This document shows, in pieces, positions 27,615 to 37,180 of a stretch of DNA of 64,000 bases. A program made the position numbers and the translations under genes. The stretch is from Pseudoalteromonas amylolytica. Its GTDB lineage: Bacteria; Pseudomonadota; Gammaproteobacteria; Enterobacterales; Alteromonadaceae. The DNA is taken from contig NZ_MKJU01000025.1 of the NCBI RefSeq assembly GCF_001854605.1, positions 868,378-932,377 of the forward strand. Direction: 5' to 3'. The notes beneath the pieces are model-generated. The model was not told the origin of the DNA. It ran no database searches and was given only the letters and a program-made list of their open reading frames with translations. Each line of letters opens with the position of its first letter. Within the stretch, counting starts at the first letter, position 1.

Positions 27615-28238
27615 TTAAGAGAGTTGCGTCACGACTACCCTTAACGCTAACAACAAGAATACAACCCCCAAGGCTTTATCGATTATTTGCTGTTTAGAAG
27701 CCAAATCGAACCTTTGTTTGGCCCTTGCTGTTAATACCGATACGAAAAAGTACCATAAGGTATCTATCACCAGCACCGTTGCACACATTATGGCTGCGGT
27801 GTAAACGGTCATTTTGTCTGGATCAATAAATTGAGAAAATAGGGCCAAAAAGAATATCGCCAGCTTAGGGTTCAAAAATGCAATCGCAAATCCATCTTGC
27901 GCAGCTTGTTTGAAATTAACTTGGCTAACAGACTGTTGAACATTAATACCACTAGAGGTGCTGGTAAGAATTTTAATGCCCATATATGCTAAGTAAATAG
28001 CGCCGCCTATAACTAACCCCTGAAATAGTAATGGATAATGAGTGATAAGCCCAGCTAGGCCAAGGAGCGACAAAACCGCATAGAGCCCGACTCCCATGCC
28101 ATGAGATACACTTGCAACAATACCATGTAAAGCACTGTTATATAGTGAATGCCTAAGTACCACAGCTAAACTTGGACCAGGTGACATAGCACCCAGAATA
28201 CAGATGGTGGCCAAACTCAACCAAGTTGACAGTTCCAT
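27615..28238 (-). CDS. LysE/RhtB-family amino-acid exporter
   Basis: The 207-aa membrane protein has the LysE family opening (LSLATICILGAMSPGPSLAVVLRHS, with the conserved SPGP) and about six hydrophobic segments, including AFLNPKLAIFFLALFSQF. Members export amino acids or homoserine lactones. It is a single gene convergent with the PilZ-like gene. Substrate cannot be deduced. Confidence 0.9.
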   Translation of the reverse strand: MELSTWLSLATICILGAMSPGPSLAVVLRHSLYNSALHGIVASVSHGMGVGLYAVLSLLGLAGLITHYPLLFQGLVIGGAIYLAYMGIKILTSTSSGINVQQSVSQVNFKQAAQDGFAIAFLNPKLAIFFLALFSQFIDPDKMTVYTAAIMCATVLVIDTLWYFFVSVLTARAKQRFDLASKQQIIDKALGVVFLLLALRVVVTQLS

Positions 28239-28389
28239 AGTAATCCTTTTCGCAAAAAACCGTATGGTAAGCCATCTAAAATTGGAAATCAGCTTTTTGC
28301 GCTAACTAAATAATTAACACTGTTCACCGAGCTAAACTAAACTGTCAAGCCCCTTTACAGCTTCTATAGTGGGCGATAGAGCTAAATAA

Positions 28390-29964
28390 TTATAAGTTCT
28401 CAATATTCAATATGTAGTCTTCGGCTTGCGCAAGAATTTCCTTGCGTTGTTCACCTGATTTTTTTAGCCAATTAGCATATATCACTCTATTTCTAGGATT
28501 TTTTGCAAAATCCTGCTGGTTTTTATCCATAAACCGCCAGTAAAGCGAATTCAATGGACACGCATTTAGCCCAGAGGCTTGGTTCACTTTATAGTAGCAT
28601 TGTGAGCAGTAATCAGACATATTTTTTACATAATTACCACTTGCTGCGTAGGCTTTAGAACCCACAATACCGCCATCAGCAAACTGGCTCATACCACGAG
28701 TGTTTGGCATTTCTACCCACTCTATCGCATCAATGTAAATACCTAAGTACCATTGTTCCACCATGTCTGGGTCTACTCCTGCGAGTAAGCAAAAGTTACC
28801 TGTTACCATCAAACGCTGTATATGATGCGCATAAGCTTCGTCTAAAGACTGACCGATAACGTGTTTCAGACAGTTCATTTGTGTTTCACCAGTCCAAAAG
28901 AAATCAGGCAGCTTACGAGTGGCAGACAAACTATTTAACTGTGAGTAGTGTGGCATATTGGCCCAGTAAATCCCCCTGACAAACTCTCGCCAACCAATTA
29001 TTTGTCTAACAAACCCTTCAATCTGAGATAAGGATATTTTTGCCTTGTGTTGTTCATAGTAAGCCAATGCTGCATTAACGACATAGGCAGGGCTAATCAT
29101 TTTAGCGTTCATAGCAAATGACAAACGGGAGTGAAACAAGCTCCATTGTCGCTTATCAAAGGCGTTATCTATTTGGCAACTCATTGCATCCTGATATTCT
29201 CCAAATCTCGGTAGACATTGCTTGCAAAAGAAAGTCACCAATTGCTTTGCTTGCGCCCTCGTTACAGGCCAGCCTATAAAATCTTGACTCTTACCTATCG
29301 TTTTAACGGAATGCCTTTTTAGCCGTGCCAGTATTTCGCGAACATCATTTTCAAATAACAAAGGCGATGGCACGGCGTTGAAGTCTTGTGGTTTTAATTT
29401 GTTTCGATTGTTAGCATCAAAGTTCCAGCGTGCCCCTTGCGGTTCATTACCATTCATGAGAATGTTAAATTTCTTTCTTATGCGACGATAGAAAGCTTCC
29501 ATCCGATGATGCTTACCGGCTGTAAACTCTTGTTTTATTGCACTTTCATTAAGATAAAAGTGTTCCGTCTCATAATACATGCTGGTGACATTGAGCTCAG
29601 TTGTAAACGCTTGCAACTGTCGCCTCAATCGATATTCGTCAGGTAACTGATATTCGAATTGACTTGCCCCGTATTGGTCTATCAAATAAGTAAGCAATTC
29701 AGGTAAAGATGAATAAGCTTGCGTGTCGTCGAGCGTCAAGTGAAGGACATGATGCCCAGCTTGACTGAGCGCTTGTGCAAAATGTTGCATGGCACAGAAA
29801 AATGCACACACTTTTTGAATGTGGTGCTGTACATAAGCTGTTTCTTGATGAAGCTCTGCTATAACATATAGCGTGTGTTCATTTTTATCTTTAAACCAAC
29901 TGTGCTGTGGGTTTAGCTGATCTCCAAGAATAAGCCTTATGCACCTGTATGAGTTATTATTCAT
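28390..29964 (-). CDS. Iron-sulfur bacterial photolyase/cryptochrome (FeS-BCP)
   Basis: The 524-aa protein is a deoxyribodipyrimidine photolyase-related flavoprotein of the FeS-BCP class, whose characterised members repair (6-4) photoproducts with FAD and a 4Fe-4S cluster. The N-terminal antenna domain starts [15 protein letters not shown]. The cluster cysteines are visible as NCLKH, then CSQC, then a cysteine exactly 13 residues on (ACPLN), the spacing known in PhrB. I take the ATG at 29964, not the TTG 18 bases earlier. Its start overlaps the end of the DUF2256 gene, so it is translationally coupled as the last gene of a light-repair operon. Confidence 0.93.
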   Translation of the reverse strand: MNNNSYRCIRLILGDQLNPQHSWFKDKNEHTLYVIAELHQETAYVQHHIQKVCAFFCAMQHFAQALSQAGHHVLHLTLDDTQAYSSLPELLTYLIDQYGASQFEYQLPDEYRLRRQLQAFTTELNVTSMYYETEHFYLNESAIKQEFTAGKHHRMEAFYRRIRKKFNILMNGNEPQGARWNFDANNRNKLKPQDFNAVPSPLLFENDVREILARLKRHSVKTIGKSQDFIGWPVTRAQAKQLVTFFCKQCLPRFGEYQDAMSCQIDNAFDKRQWSLFHSRLSFAMNAKMISPAYVVNAALAYYEQHKAKISLSQIEGFVRQIIGWREFVRGIYWANMPHYSQLNSLSATRKLPDFFWTGETQMNCLKHVIGQSLDEAYAHHIQRLMVTGNFCLLAGVDPDMVEQWYLGIYIDAIEWVEMPNTRGMSQFADGGIVGSKAYAASGNYVKNMSDYCSQCYYKVNQASGLNACPLNSLYWRFMDKNQQDFAKNPRNRVIYANWLKKSGEQRKEILAQAEDYILNIENL

Positions 29965-30115
29965 TACTGCTATCTCTATCAATTAAACGCTTATTATTGG
30001 CACATCGCTTAGAGCAATATTTGACATGCGGCCAATCCTTTTGCCACTTTTTTCGCCAAGTGAATGGCCGCTTGCAACAAGGGCAGAGTTTGACGCTCAG
30101 TTGACTCTTGTTCAT
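29957..30115 (-). CDS. DUF2256 protein, small zinc-ribbon-like (52 aa)
   Basis: A 52-codon frame between two photolyase genes encodes a small basic protein with paired cysteines, [16 protein letters not shown] followed by [13 protein letters not shown], the signature of DUF2256, a probable metal-binding ribbon often found beside photolyase or cryptochrome genes. Its ATG overlaps the TGA of the upstream CRY-DASH gene (ATGA), and its end overlaps the start of the FeS photolyase gene by 8 bases, so all three are translated together. Function unknown; a role in photolyase function or cofactor assembly is only a guess from the context. Confidence 0.85.
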   Translation of the reverse strand: MNKSQLSVKLCPCCKRPFTWRKKWQKDWPHVKYCSKRCANNKRLIDRDSSNE

Positions 30116-31470
30116 TTCGGTAATGGCCAGTCGGATTCATCTACACCGTCATATGCTATTTCCTTTTGTGCATGACCGCGCCATTTCTTTACAAACTCAC
30201 CATCAGGGTCATATAACTGCGCCTGTTTTGGAATGTTGAAATGGCGACCACCACGAGGGTCTACGCCAACGCCCGCGATGTACTGCCAATTCCCCCAATT
30301 GGATGCAACATCATAGTCAATCAATTGCTGTTGAAAGTAAGCGGCCCCATAGCGCCAGTCAACGCTCAGTTCATTCACCAAACAACTGGCAACTATTTGC
30401 CGCCCTCTATTTGACATATATCCTGTTTCATTTAATTGCCTCATACAGGCATTCACCAAAGGAAATGACGTTTGCCCTGCACACCAAGCTGCAAACCTGC
30501 GAGAATAGAAGCTAGTCAACGGCTTGCTGTTTCCGCCACCGTTAAACAAAAAGAAGGACTTGCCTTTTACCTTGATTAACCATTGAAAATACTCGCGCCA
30601 TAATAGTTCAAACTTAAGCCAGTAAGTTGAGTCATTTTTATGTCGATTACGCTCATATTCCTCTATCGCGAGCCAAATCTGTTTAGGTGAAAGGTTGCCA
30701 ATGGCTAAATACGCACTGAATTTTGTGGATTTACTAAAGCCATCTAGTTCGTTTCTGGTTTCTTTATAGGTAGACGGGGCATAGGATTCAAAATACGTCT
30801 TTAGATGGTGCTGTGCTCTGTGCTCTCCGCCAGTTATAAAGCCAGCACCATTAGTATCAAATGGTACAATACTATCGTTCATTTTTGATAAGACTTCACT
30901 ACAGTGCCCGGCGTGTTCTGGGCAAAGAAAAGCAGTCCCTTGCAACCCCGCAGGATGTTGGAACACATTTTTTGTAAAAATTTCTAAAGGCCGTTTTTCG
31001 ACGAAGTTTCTAAATGTAGAAAATGACCGCATTGGTATCTCTAACTCTTCAACTTGGTCATTGTTGAACAATGTGGTTTGGCTAAATTGCTTTACCGTAA
31101 CCGATTCATTACGCTGGCATATGCGCTCTAAAATGCGCTGCTCGTAAATACCGAATTGCTGCGAAAGCACCAAGGCCTCAATATTGTAACTTTCAATAAA
31201 CTCAGTGAGCTTTTCGCTCGGCTCACCCACTAGCAAATGCAGATGATGACCAAACTTTCTCAGTTGTTCGCTCAAATCTTTCAGGGCATCACATACAAAG
31301 CGCCATCGATGTGTTCCCACAGCCATGTGATTGTAGTTGTTTTGCGCAAACCATGATGGGTTAATCACATAAACAAACACGACTTCATCGTGAGCCTTTG
31401 TAGCCCAATCAACACCTTGATTACAGGTAAGTCGAAGATCTTGCGTAAACCAATAAAGCGCCCTACTCAT
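30112..31470 (-). CDS. DASH-type cryptochrome/photolyase
   Basis: The 452-aa flavoprotein has the photolyase opening [16 protein letters not shown] and the FAD domain with typical DASH motifs: [53 protein letters not shown] and [25 protein letters not shown] proteins repair cyclobutane dimers in single-stranded or looped DNA and may sense blue light. It is the first gene of a three-gene operon with DUF2256 and the FeS photolyase. Confidence 0.95.
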   Translation of the reverse strand: MSRALYWFTQDLRLTCNQGVDWATKAHDEVVFVYVINPSWFAQNNYNHMAVGTHRWRFVCDALKDLSEQLRKFGHHLHLLVGEPSEKLTEFIESYNIEALVLSQQFGIYEQRILERICQRNESVTVKQFSQTTLFNNDQVEELEIPMRSFSTFRNFVEKRPLEIFTKNVFQHPAGLQGTAFLCPEHAGHCSEVLSKMNDSIVPFDTNGAGFITGGEHRAQHHLKTYFESYAPSTYKETRNELDGFSKSTKFSAYLAIGNLSPKQIWLAIEEYERNRHKNDSTYWLKFELLWREYFQWLIKVKGKSFFLFNGGGNSKPLTSFYSRRFAAWCAGQTSFPLVNACMRQLNETGYMSNRGRQIVASCLVNELSVDWRYGAAYFQQQLIDYDVASNWGNWQYIAGVGVDPRGGRHFNIPKQAQLYDPDGEFVKKWRGHAQKEIAYDGVDESDWPLPK

Positions 31471-31718
31471 AGATAATTGTGCTCCCTCTGATATCTAATT
31501 ATTACCTTCTGTGTGTTCACTACGAATTACTGTTAATTAAAGTTCACAACTAAGATTTTTTATTTGTTCCAAAACAAAAAACAAACCCTACTTTTCAACT
31601 AGTTATCGAAAAATATCGTGCATCATCACATCTTTGTCACCAGATTTCCTTGCTTTTTCATGCCTTTATCTGCTTTTGCCAAGAACATAGTCAGCAAGTT
31701 TTTTTGCAGGATAACCAT

Positions 31719-33869
31719 ATGAAATATGCAAACTACGTTTGCTTGGCAATAGCATTATCAAGCCTATCGGTAAATGCCGACCAAACATATCAACGCGCTC
31801 CCATCGAGATTGCCAAACTTACCCAAGCACCGATCATAAATGGCAATATCACCGCAAGCGAATGGAGGGACGCAGCTGTCATTGAACAGTTTGTTGAATT
31901 TCGTCCTAATCTAGGTGACACCCCTCTATACCCAATCAAAGCGTGGGTCGCGTATGATGAGTCTTACTTTTATGTCGCAGCCGAAATATCACAACCTCAA
32001 CAGAGCATTACAGACCGAGTCTTAACGCAAGGCGATAACATTTGGAACGAAGACTATTTCGGTATTACACTCGATACAAACTTTGATAAACGTGATGCAT
32101 ACCTGTTTCATGTTTCTCCTTCAGGTGTGAGAGAAGACGGACTTATCGATGGTACCCAGTACATTGGACAATGGAGTACGATTTGGTATGCCAAAAACCA
32201 ACGCACACAAAATGGATGGAGCGTTGAAATGGCCATTCCTATGCAATCACTCTCATTTGACCCGAGTAAATCAGACTGGGGACTTCAACTTAGGCACAAA
32301 CTGTCAAAACCCTATAAACAAATCTATTGGAACGTGAATGACCCCTCGAACTGGGGCTGGACAGCACCACAAGTTGGTAAAATCACTAACATTCATGGCC
32401 TAACACAAGGTAAAGGAGTTGAAATCAAAACGGGGCTAAGCTTTAAAGACAACCAAGAATCAAGTAAGTGGACGCCTTCGCTCGATGCATTTTATAAATT
32501 CTCTCCGAATATCACCGGCGTGCTGACGTTGAACACCGATTTCTCGGGAACGGATGTGGATGAAGTAGATATCAATATGACGCGATTTAGTCAGTTTTTT
32601 GAGGAAAAACGCGACTTTTTTTTACAAGACAGCCAAGTGTTTAGTTTTGGTGATTTTAGTAACTATGACTATAACGGCATGCCATTTTATTCTCGTCGCA
32701 TCGGTCAAGGACCACAAAGTGGTGTATTAGATATAGATTGGGGAACCAAGTTTACAGGCAAAGTAGACGGTACCAGCTTTGGCGTATTAAGCGTTAACCA
32801 AGAAAAAGATGGCTCAGTTGATGATACGACCCAACTGAGTGTAGCGCGAGTTAAACAACAGCTAGGCCAACACCATCAAGTAGGTGCCATTATCACCGAT
32901 GGCAGCGCAGATGGCGGTGATAATTCTGGGCTATTTGGAGTTGATTATCGTTATGAAAATAGCATTTTTGGCGATCAACAAATTCGAGCCTACGCGTGGT
33001 ATCAGGAAACTGAAAAACAACACCATGACGACGATACGATAGCCTATGGCGCACAAATTACATTACCGAATGACAAAATTTATGCCAGCGCAATATATCG
33101 CTATTTAGGCGAAGACTTTAACCCCGCATTGGGCTTTGTTAACCGCAATGGTATTAACTATTACGAATGGGTCTCCCACCTTAGACACCGCCCCAAAACT
33201 GGCTTTCTTAGCAACTACATTAACTACTATCAAGTTAACTACAACTATTTTCAGCGCAACGATGTAGACAACAACTGGCTCAGCAAGATGTACACCATTC
33301 GACCAATGCGCATACAGATGAAGGATTCCTCGGTATTTCAAATACAGTATGACGCTCGCACAGAGCGGTTAAAAAATCGCTATGCTATGGGCCGACGCAT
33401 AGGCTTTGCAGCAAAGGATTATCACTTCGACCAATGGTCAGTATTTTACCAAACTTCAACTAACCAAAGTGTATTTGGTAACATTAAACTGACGACAGGT
33501 GAATTTTATGACAGTGACAGGCAAGAAGTGCTTGCTGAGCTAAACTACAAACCTAATAAACATGTCATGCTACAGCTCAGTAGAAACCATCACTACTACG
33601 CACAAAGTGTACTAAGTGAAAATATGTACAGTACACGGTTAAAGGCAAATATTTCATTTAATGAGGAGTGGTCTTGGAATACCATGATTCAGCACAATAC
33701 ACGCTCTGACAACCTATCGATTTTTAGTCGACTACGCTACCAAAGTGCGCCTGATGAATTATACCAAGTAAGTATCAATAAGGGCTACGACTTGGAAGAT
33801 GGTTGGCATCAGCGACAAAGCTATTTTGATGAAAAAACCATTAAGGTTAATTACATCAATCGCTGGTAA
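31719..33869 (+). CDS. CBM9/DUF5916 outer-membrane beta-barrel protein
   Basis: I chose the ATG at 31719 (716 aa) because AGGA and a signal peptide (MKYANYVCLAIALSSLSVNA) follow. Residues about 25-220 look like the CBM9/DOMON-like fold that precedes DUF5916 (IINGNITASEWRDAAVIEQF, AWVAYDESYFYVAAEI, DTNFDKRDAYLFHVSPSG), and the rest is beta-rich with a terminal tryptophan (INRW), as expected for an outer-membrane barrel. These proteins are widespread in marine bacteria and have no firm function; carbohydrate or haem-related binding has been proposed. It ends in a terminator shared with the transporter gene. Confidence 0.85.
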   Translation: MKYANYVCLAIALSSLSVNADQTYQRAPIEIAKLTQAPIINGNITASEWRDAAVIEQFVEFRPNLGDTPLYPIKAWVAYDESYFYVAAEISQPQQSITDRVLTQGDNIWNEDYFGITLDTNFDKRDAYLFHVSPSGVREDGLIDGTQYIGQWSTIWYAKNQRTQNGWSVEMAIPMQSLSFDPSKSDWGLQLRHKLSKPYKQIYWNVNDPSNWGWTAPQVGKITNIHGLTQGKGVEIKTGLSFKDNQESSKWTPSLDAFYKFSPNITGVLTLNTDFSGTDVDEVDINMTRFSQFFEEKRDFFLQDSQVFSFGDFSNYDYNGMPFYSRRIGQGPQSGVLDIDWGTKFTGKVDGTSFGVLSVNQEKDGSVDDTTQLSVARVKQQLGQHHQVGAIITDGSADGGDNSGLFGVDYRYENSIFGDQQIRAYAWYQETEKQHHDDDTIAYGAQITLPNDKIYASAIYRYLGEDFNPALGFVNRNGINYYEWVSHLRHRPKTGFLSNYINYYQVNYNYFQRNDVDNNWLSKMYTIRPMRIQMKDSSVFQIQYDARTERLKNRYAMGRRIGFAAKDYHFDQWSVFYQTSTNQSVFGNIKLTTGEFYDSDRQEVLAELNYKPNKHVMLQLSRNHHYYAQSVLSENMYSTRLKANISFNEEWSWNTMIQHNTRSDNLSIFSRLRYQSAPDELYQVSINKGYDLEDGWHQRQSYFDEKTIKVNYINRW

Positions 33870-33892
33870 TTTGATTAGGCCTATGGAACGTA

Positions 33893-33915
33893 AAAAGGCG
33901 CTATTAGCGCCTTTT
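33893..33915. terminator. Bidirectional terminator between convergent genes
   Basis: Stem AAAAGGCGC / GCGCCTTTT with loop TATTA lies between the outer-membrane protein and NSS transporter stop codons. A-runs and T-runs on both sides suit termination in both directions. Confidence 0.92.
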
Positions 33916-33924
33916 CATGTGTAT

Positions 33925-35247
33925 TTATTTTACCGCAACATTAAGAAAAACAGCACTCATCAAGACTGGACACACAAAACGTACATATTGTGCAAACCAA
34001 TAATGCTTGCCTTTACTTTCTGAACGTAACTGATTACCACGCTTCCACATCCAACCTACAGTAATAAAATAAAACAACCCCATCAGCGGTAACTGATACT
34101 GCGTAAACAAGGTAATTACCAACCCAAATAGCCAGTCAAAGTTAAAGATTATGGTTGTAGCCACCACCATTATTACCACCGTCACCCACCAAGTTGCAGT
34201 TTTGCGCTGCAAACCATGATTTTCAACAAGGAATGAAACCGGTATTTCTGTTGAAGAAATGGTAGATGTGAGTGATGCAATCGACATCAGGACAAAAAAC
34301 GTCAGGCCCACCCATAAACCAATTGCCCCCATACTTGAAAATAGCTCTGGTAACACGGCAAAAATTAAACGCCCCTCACCTATTAGCTTACCATCTTGGA
34401 ACACTTGAACACCGTTATGTTGCGCTACAAATACCGCCGGAATGATTAATAACCCAGCTAAGAATGCAACGCCAGTATCTAACGCTGCAACGCTAAAGGT
34501 CAATTTAGGCAAGTTCTCATTCGGCTTGAGGTATGAACCATAGATCATCATACAGCCAACCCCGAGCGACAATGAGAAAAACGCTTGTCCCATCGCGGCA
34601 ATGATCAGATCAGGGTCTGTAATTTTTGCAAAATCAGGTTTTAGGTAAGCACTAAACCCTTCGGCTGCCCCATCTAGAGTGGCGATGTAAGCAATTAAGG
34701 CAACCAACAACAACAGCAGCATTGGCATCAAGCGCCGTGACCAAGCTTCAATACCAGATTTAACACCTTTGAGAATAATGCTGGCAGTTAGTAGTAGCAT
34801 CAGTGGTGTAAAAATTAAATTGCGTGCCGTCGAATCGCCCTGCAAAAATGCATTTATTTGTTCAAAGCCCATTGCTCTGCTAATAGGCTCTAGTGAATAG
34901 GCTAGCATCCAGCCTGCAACAATTGAGTAAAAGCTAAGCATCACAATCGCACCACTCAGACCAAGATAGCCGGCCGCAGCGCCTACTTTAGGGGCCTTTT
35001 CTTGCCAAGCTTGACGCAGTGCATTAACAGGGTTGGATTGTGCCTGATGGCCAAGATAGAGTTCAGTGTAAAGCGCGGGAAGCGCTAACAAAAAAATAAC
35101 AATAAAGTAAACAAGTAAGAACGCCCCACCGCCGTGGTTCGCCGCTTGTGTGGGAAATCCCCATATATTACCTAGTCCTACCGCAGCACCTGCCGCAGCG
35201 AGTACAAAGCCAATTCGGCTTTGAAAACCATCTCGCAATTGAGCCAT
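33925..35247 (-). CDS. Sodium-dependent transporter (NSS/SNF family)
   Basis: The 440-aa membrane protein has the NSS N-terminus with the sodium and substrate-binding helix (SRIGFVLAAAGAAVGLGNIW, then GFPTQAANHGGGAFLLVY). About eleven membrane segments are present, which agrees with shorter bacterial members such as the MhsT/TnaT type. Members import amino acids with sodium. It is a single gene next to lysC on the same strand but separated by about 200 bases. Substrate unknown. Confidence 0.93.
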   Translation of the reverse strand: MAQLRDGFQSRIGFVLAAAGAAVGLGNIWGFPTQAANHGGGAFLLVYFIVIFLLALPALYTELYLGHQAQSNPVNALRQAWQEKAPKVGAAAGYLGLSGAIVMLSFYSIVAGWMLAYSLEPISRAMGFEQINAFLQGDSTARNLIFTPLMLLLTASIILKGVKSGIEAWSRRLMPMLLLLLVALIAYIATLDGAAEGFSAYLKPDFAKITDPDLIIAAMGQAFFSLSLGVGCMMIYGSYLKPNENLPKLTFSVAALDTGVAFLAGLLIIPAVFVAQHNGVQVFQDGKLIGEGRLIFAVLPELFSSMGAIGLWVGLTFFVLMSIASLTSTISSTEIPVSFLVENHGLQRKTATWWVTVVIMVVATTIIFNFDWLFGLVITLFTQYQLPLMGLFYFITVGWMWKRGNQLRSESKGKHYWFAQYVRFVCPVLMSAVFLNVAVK

Positions 35248-35453
35248 AGAAAGTCTAATTTAGTTATTGTTTTAGGGGGCCGATTATACTCAAGTTGTTA
35301 AAAAATGCGAATATAATAGGTCCAGATCAGCACTTTAATTATGCCCTGTCAAAGTAGTTAATGGTCTGATTAATAAAGCGTTGATACTTACTCAATGTGA
35401 CAAATAACAAATACCAGCTATGGCAACCATATGATTGCCATAGTGTGAGTTAT

Positions 35454-36800
35454 TTACGCCGTCTCTAATAACCTTGCGTGAATAGATTGCACGACATGAT
35501 CTGAATGGGGTTGCTCAACTAGAAAACACAAGTTGTGTTTACTTGCACCGTGACAGATCAAACGTATATTGAAATCGGATAACACTTGCATTAGGTTTAT
35601 TTCATGCTGCTTTAGCTGAATTTCAGACCCAATCAGCGCGACAAGCGTCAGATTATTTTCAACCGTTACTTGGCAAAACTCACTGAGTTCTTCCAAACAC
35701 GCCTGGTCCAGCTCAGGGCGCGATGCGTTTTGGGCATTATCAAGCGTAATCGCAACACTGATCTCTGACGTTGTAACTAAGTCAACAGAGATGTTATATG
35801 CACTTAAAATTGTAAATATACGCGCTAAAAAGCCGCTCGCGAGTAGCATTTCAGGGCTCTTTAAGGTCAACAGTATTTGGTTTTTTCGCTGAGTTACAGC
35901 GCGAATGCCCGGCGTACTAGACTTTTCTTTTTCAATCCATGTACCGCCCGCTTGAGGGTCTCGACTAGAACCCACAAACACCGAAATACCACTTCGACTT
36001 GCGGGCAATATCGTAGCTGGGTGCAATACTTTCGCACCGAACGTTGCCATTTCAGCGGCTTCATCAAAGCTTAATCGGGCGATCGGTGTTGCCTTGTTAC
36101 ATAGTCTCGGATCGGTACTAAATATCCCCACTACATCGGTCCATATGTGCACACTTTTGGCTTTTATAGCTTCTGCGAGTAAGGCTGCACTATAATCCGA
36201 TCCCCCTCTGCCAAGCGTTGTTGTTTGCCCATATTGGTCACTACCGATAAAACCTTGCGTGACGGAAACATGCTCACCAAGCAATGGCATTAAGTGTTTA
36301 TGCGCAGCAACCGCAGTAGCAGCAATATCAGGCGTTGCTTTACCAAAGCGATTGTCTGTTTTAAGTACTTTTCGCACGTCAAAACGCTGCGCTGAAACAC
36401 CTAAATTTCTCAACACCTGTGTGAACAGATATGAAGATAAACGCTCTCCAAAACTCAGCATTTCGTCACACTGTTGTGCGCTGAGTGCTGGTAATGCCGC
36501 CAACGTTTTAAATTCCGTGATGGTTTGCTCAAACCCTTGTGCAAGATCAGCATCTAGCGACAGCTCTGCTAAAATCGCATCTTGAATATCAAGTACGGCT
36601 TGCACGAGCTCTAAACGCTGTTGCTCATCGGCTTTTTGCTGCGTAAGTGTAACAAGATGATTGGTTACACCAGCACTGGCACTGACTGCCACAACACGTA
36701 CTTGTGTATCATCTTTAATGATTTTTGCACAGCGTTGCATGGCTGGATAATCGGCTACACTGGTTCCGCCAAACTTTGCGACTGTGTACTGCGAGTTCAT
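35454..36800 (-). CDS. lysC: Lysine-sensitive aspartokinase LysC
   Basis: Aspartokinase phosphorylates aspartate to aspartyl-4-phosphate, the first step to lysine, threonine and methionine. The ATG at 36800 (448 aa) follows AAGGAGATATA. Motifs are VAKFGGTSVADYPAMQ at the start, SFGERLSSYL, TTLGRGGSDYSAALLAEAI and HIWTDVVGIFSTDPR, then two ACT-type regulatory segments (about residues 310-445). It is a monofunctional LysC-type enzyme with no fused homoserine dehydrogenase. A lysine riboswitch in its leader and the ACT domains fit control by lysine at two levels. Confidence 0.95.
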   Translation of the reverse strand: MNSQYTVAKFGGTSVADYPAMQRCAKIIKDDTQVRVVAVSASAGVTNHLVTLTQQKADEQQRLELVQAVLDIQDAILAELSLDADLAQGFEQTITEFKTLAALPALSAQQCDEMLSFGERLSSYLFTQVLRNLGVSAQRFDVRKVLKTDNRFGKATPDIAATAVAAHKHLMPLLGEHVSVTQGFIGSDQYGQTTTLGRGGSDYSAALLAEAIKAKSVHIWTDVVGIFSTDPRLCNKATPIARLSFDEAAEMATFGAKVLHPATILPASRSGISVFVGSSRDPQAGGTWIEKEKSSTPGIRAVTQRKNQILLTLKSPEMLLASGFLARIFTILSAYNISVDLVTTSEISVAITLDNAQNASRPELDQACLEELSEFCQVTVENNLTLVALIGSEIQLKQHEINLMQVLSDFNIRLICHGASKHNLCFLVEQPHSDHVVQSIHARLLETA

Positions 36801-36804
36801 TATA

Positions 36805-36847
36805 TCTCCTTGTGACCGCATTTCGATGGGTCAATTCAAAAAGGAGA
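36805..36847 (-). promoter_or_regulatory. Possible ribosome-site sequestering pair for lysC
   Basis: In the minus transcript, UCUCCUU (complement of 36841-36847) is exactly complementary to AAGGAGA (complement of 36805-36811), the lysC ribosome site, with 29 bases between. No T-run terminator is seen between riboswitch and gene. This suggests the riboswitch acts on translation by hiding the ribosome site. The alternative is termination I failed to see. Confidence 0.6.
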
Positions 36848-36880
36848 ACTTGGCAATTGAAGGTACAAAAAGTATGTGAA

Positions 36881-37055
36881 ATGACCTTTGCCAGAAGCTC
36901 TCCACCATTAAAACGGTGACAGTTCCGAGGATTCAGCCTCGTAAACCGAAAAGTCACAGCGACGTACTACAACTTTCCTCGGCGAGTACTTCCCTCTAAA
37001 GCAGTCACAGGCTTTCGTCACCTACCGCTAAATACCTAAGCATCGCACCTCTTCT
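36881..37055 (-). promoter_or_regulatory. Lysine riboswitch (L-box) upstream of lysC
   Basis: The leader carries the conserved blocks of the lysine riboswitch in the transcript: AGAAGAGGTGCG at the 5' end (37055), GGAAGTACTCGCCGAGG in the middle, the stem GAGGCTGAATCCTC, then CTGTCACC and GGAGAGCTTCTGG near the 3' end. The size, about 175 bases, fits the family. It binds L-lysine and lowers lysC expression. Boundaries are approximate. Confidence 0.93.
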
Positions 37056-37095
37056 GTTTATTTTGCGTTATTAAACCTGAATAACAGCAAAATAA

Positions 37096-37118
37096 AAGCC
37101 CACTCACAGAGCGGGCTT
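37096..37118 (-). terminator. Terminator of nhaD
   Basis: Stem AAGCCCACTC / GAGCGGGCTT (one G-T pair) with loop ACA, 62 bases beyond the nhaD stop; in the minus transcript it is followed by a T-rich run. It separates nhaD transcription from the lysC riboswitch. Confidence 0.85.
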
Positions 37119-37180
37119 GTAAAAAATATCTTTTAGCCGTCTAGGTGTCAAGTTTTTATTATCGAGACACCTAAAAAACG

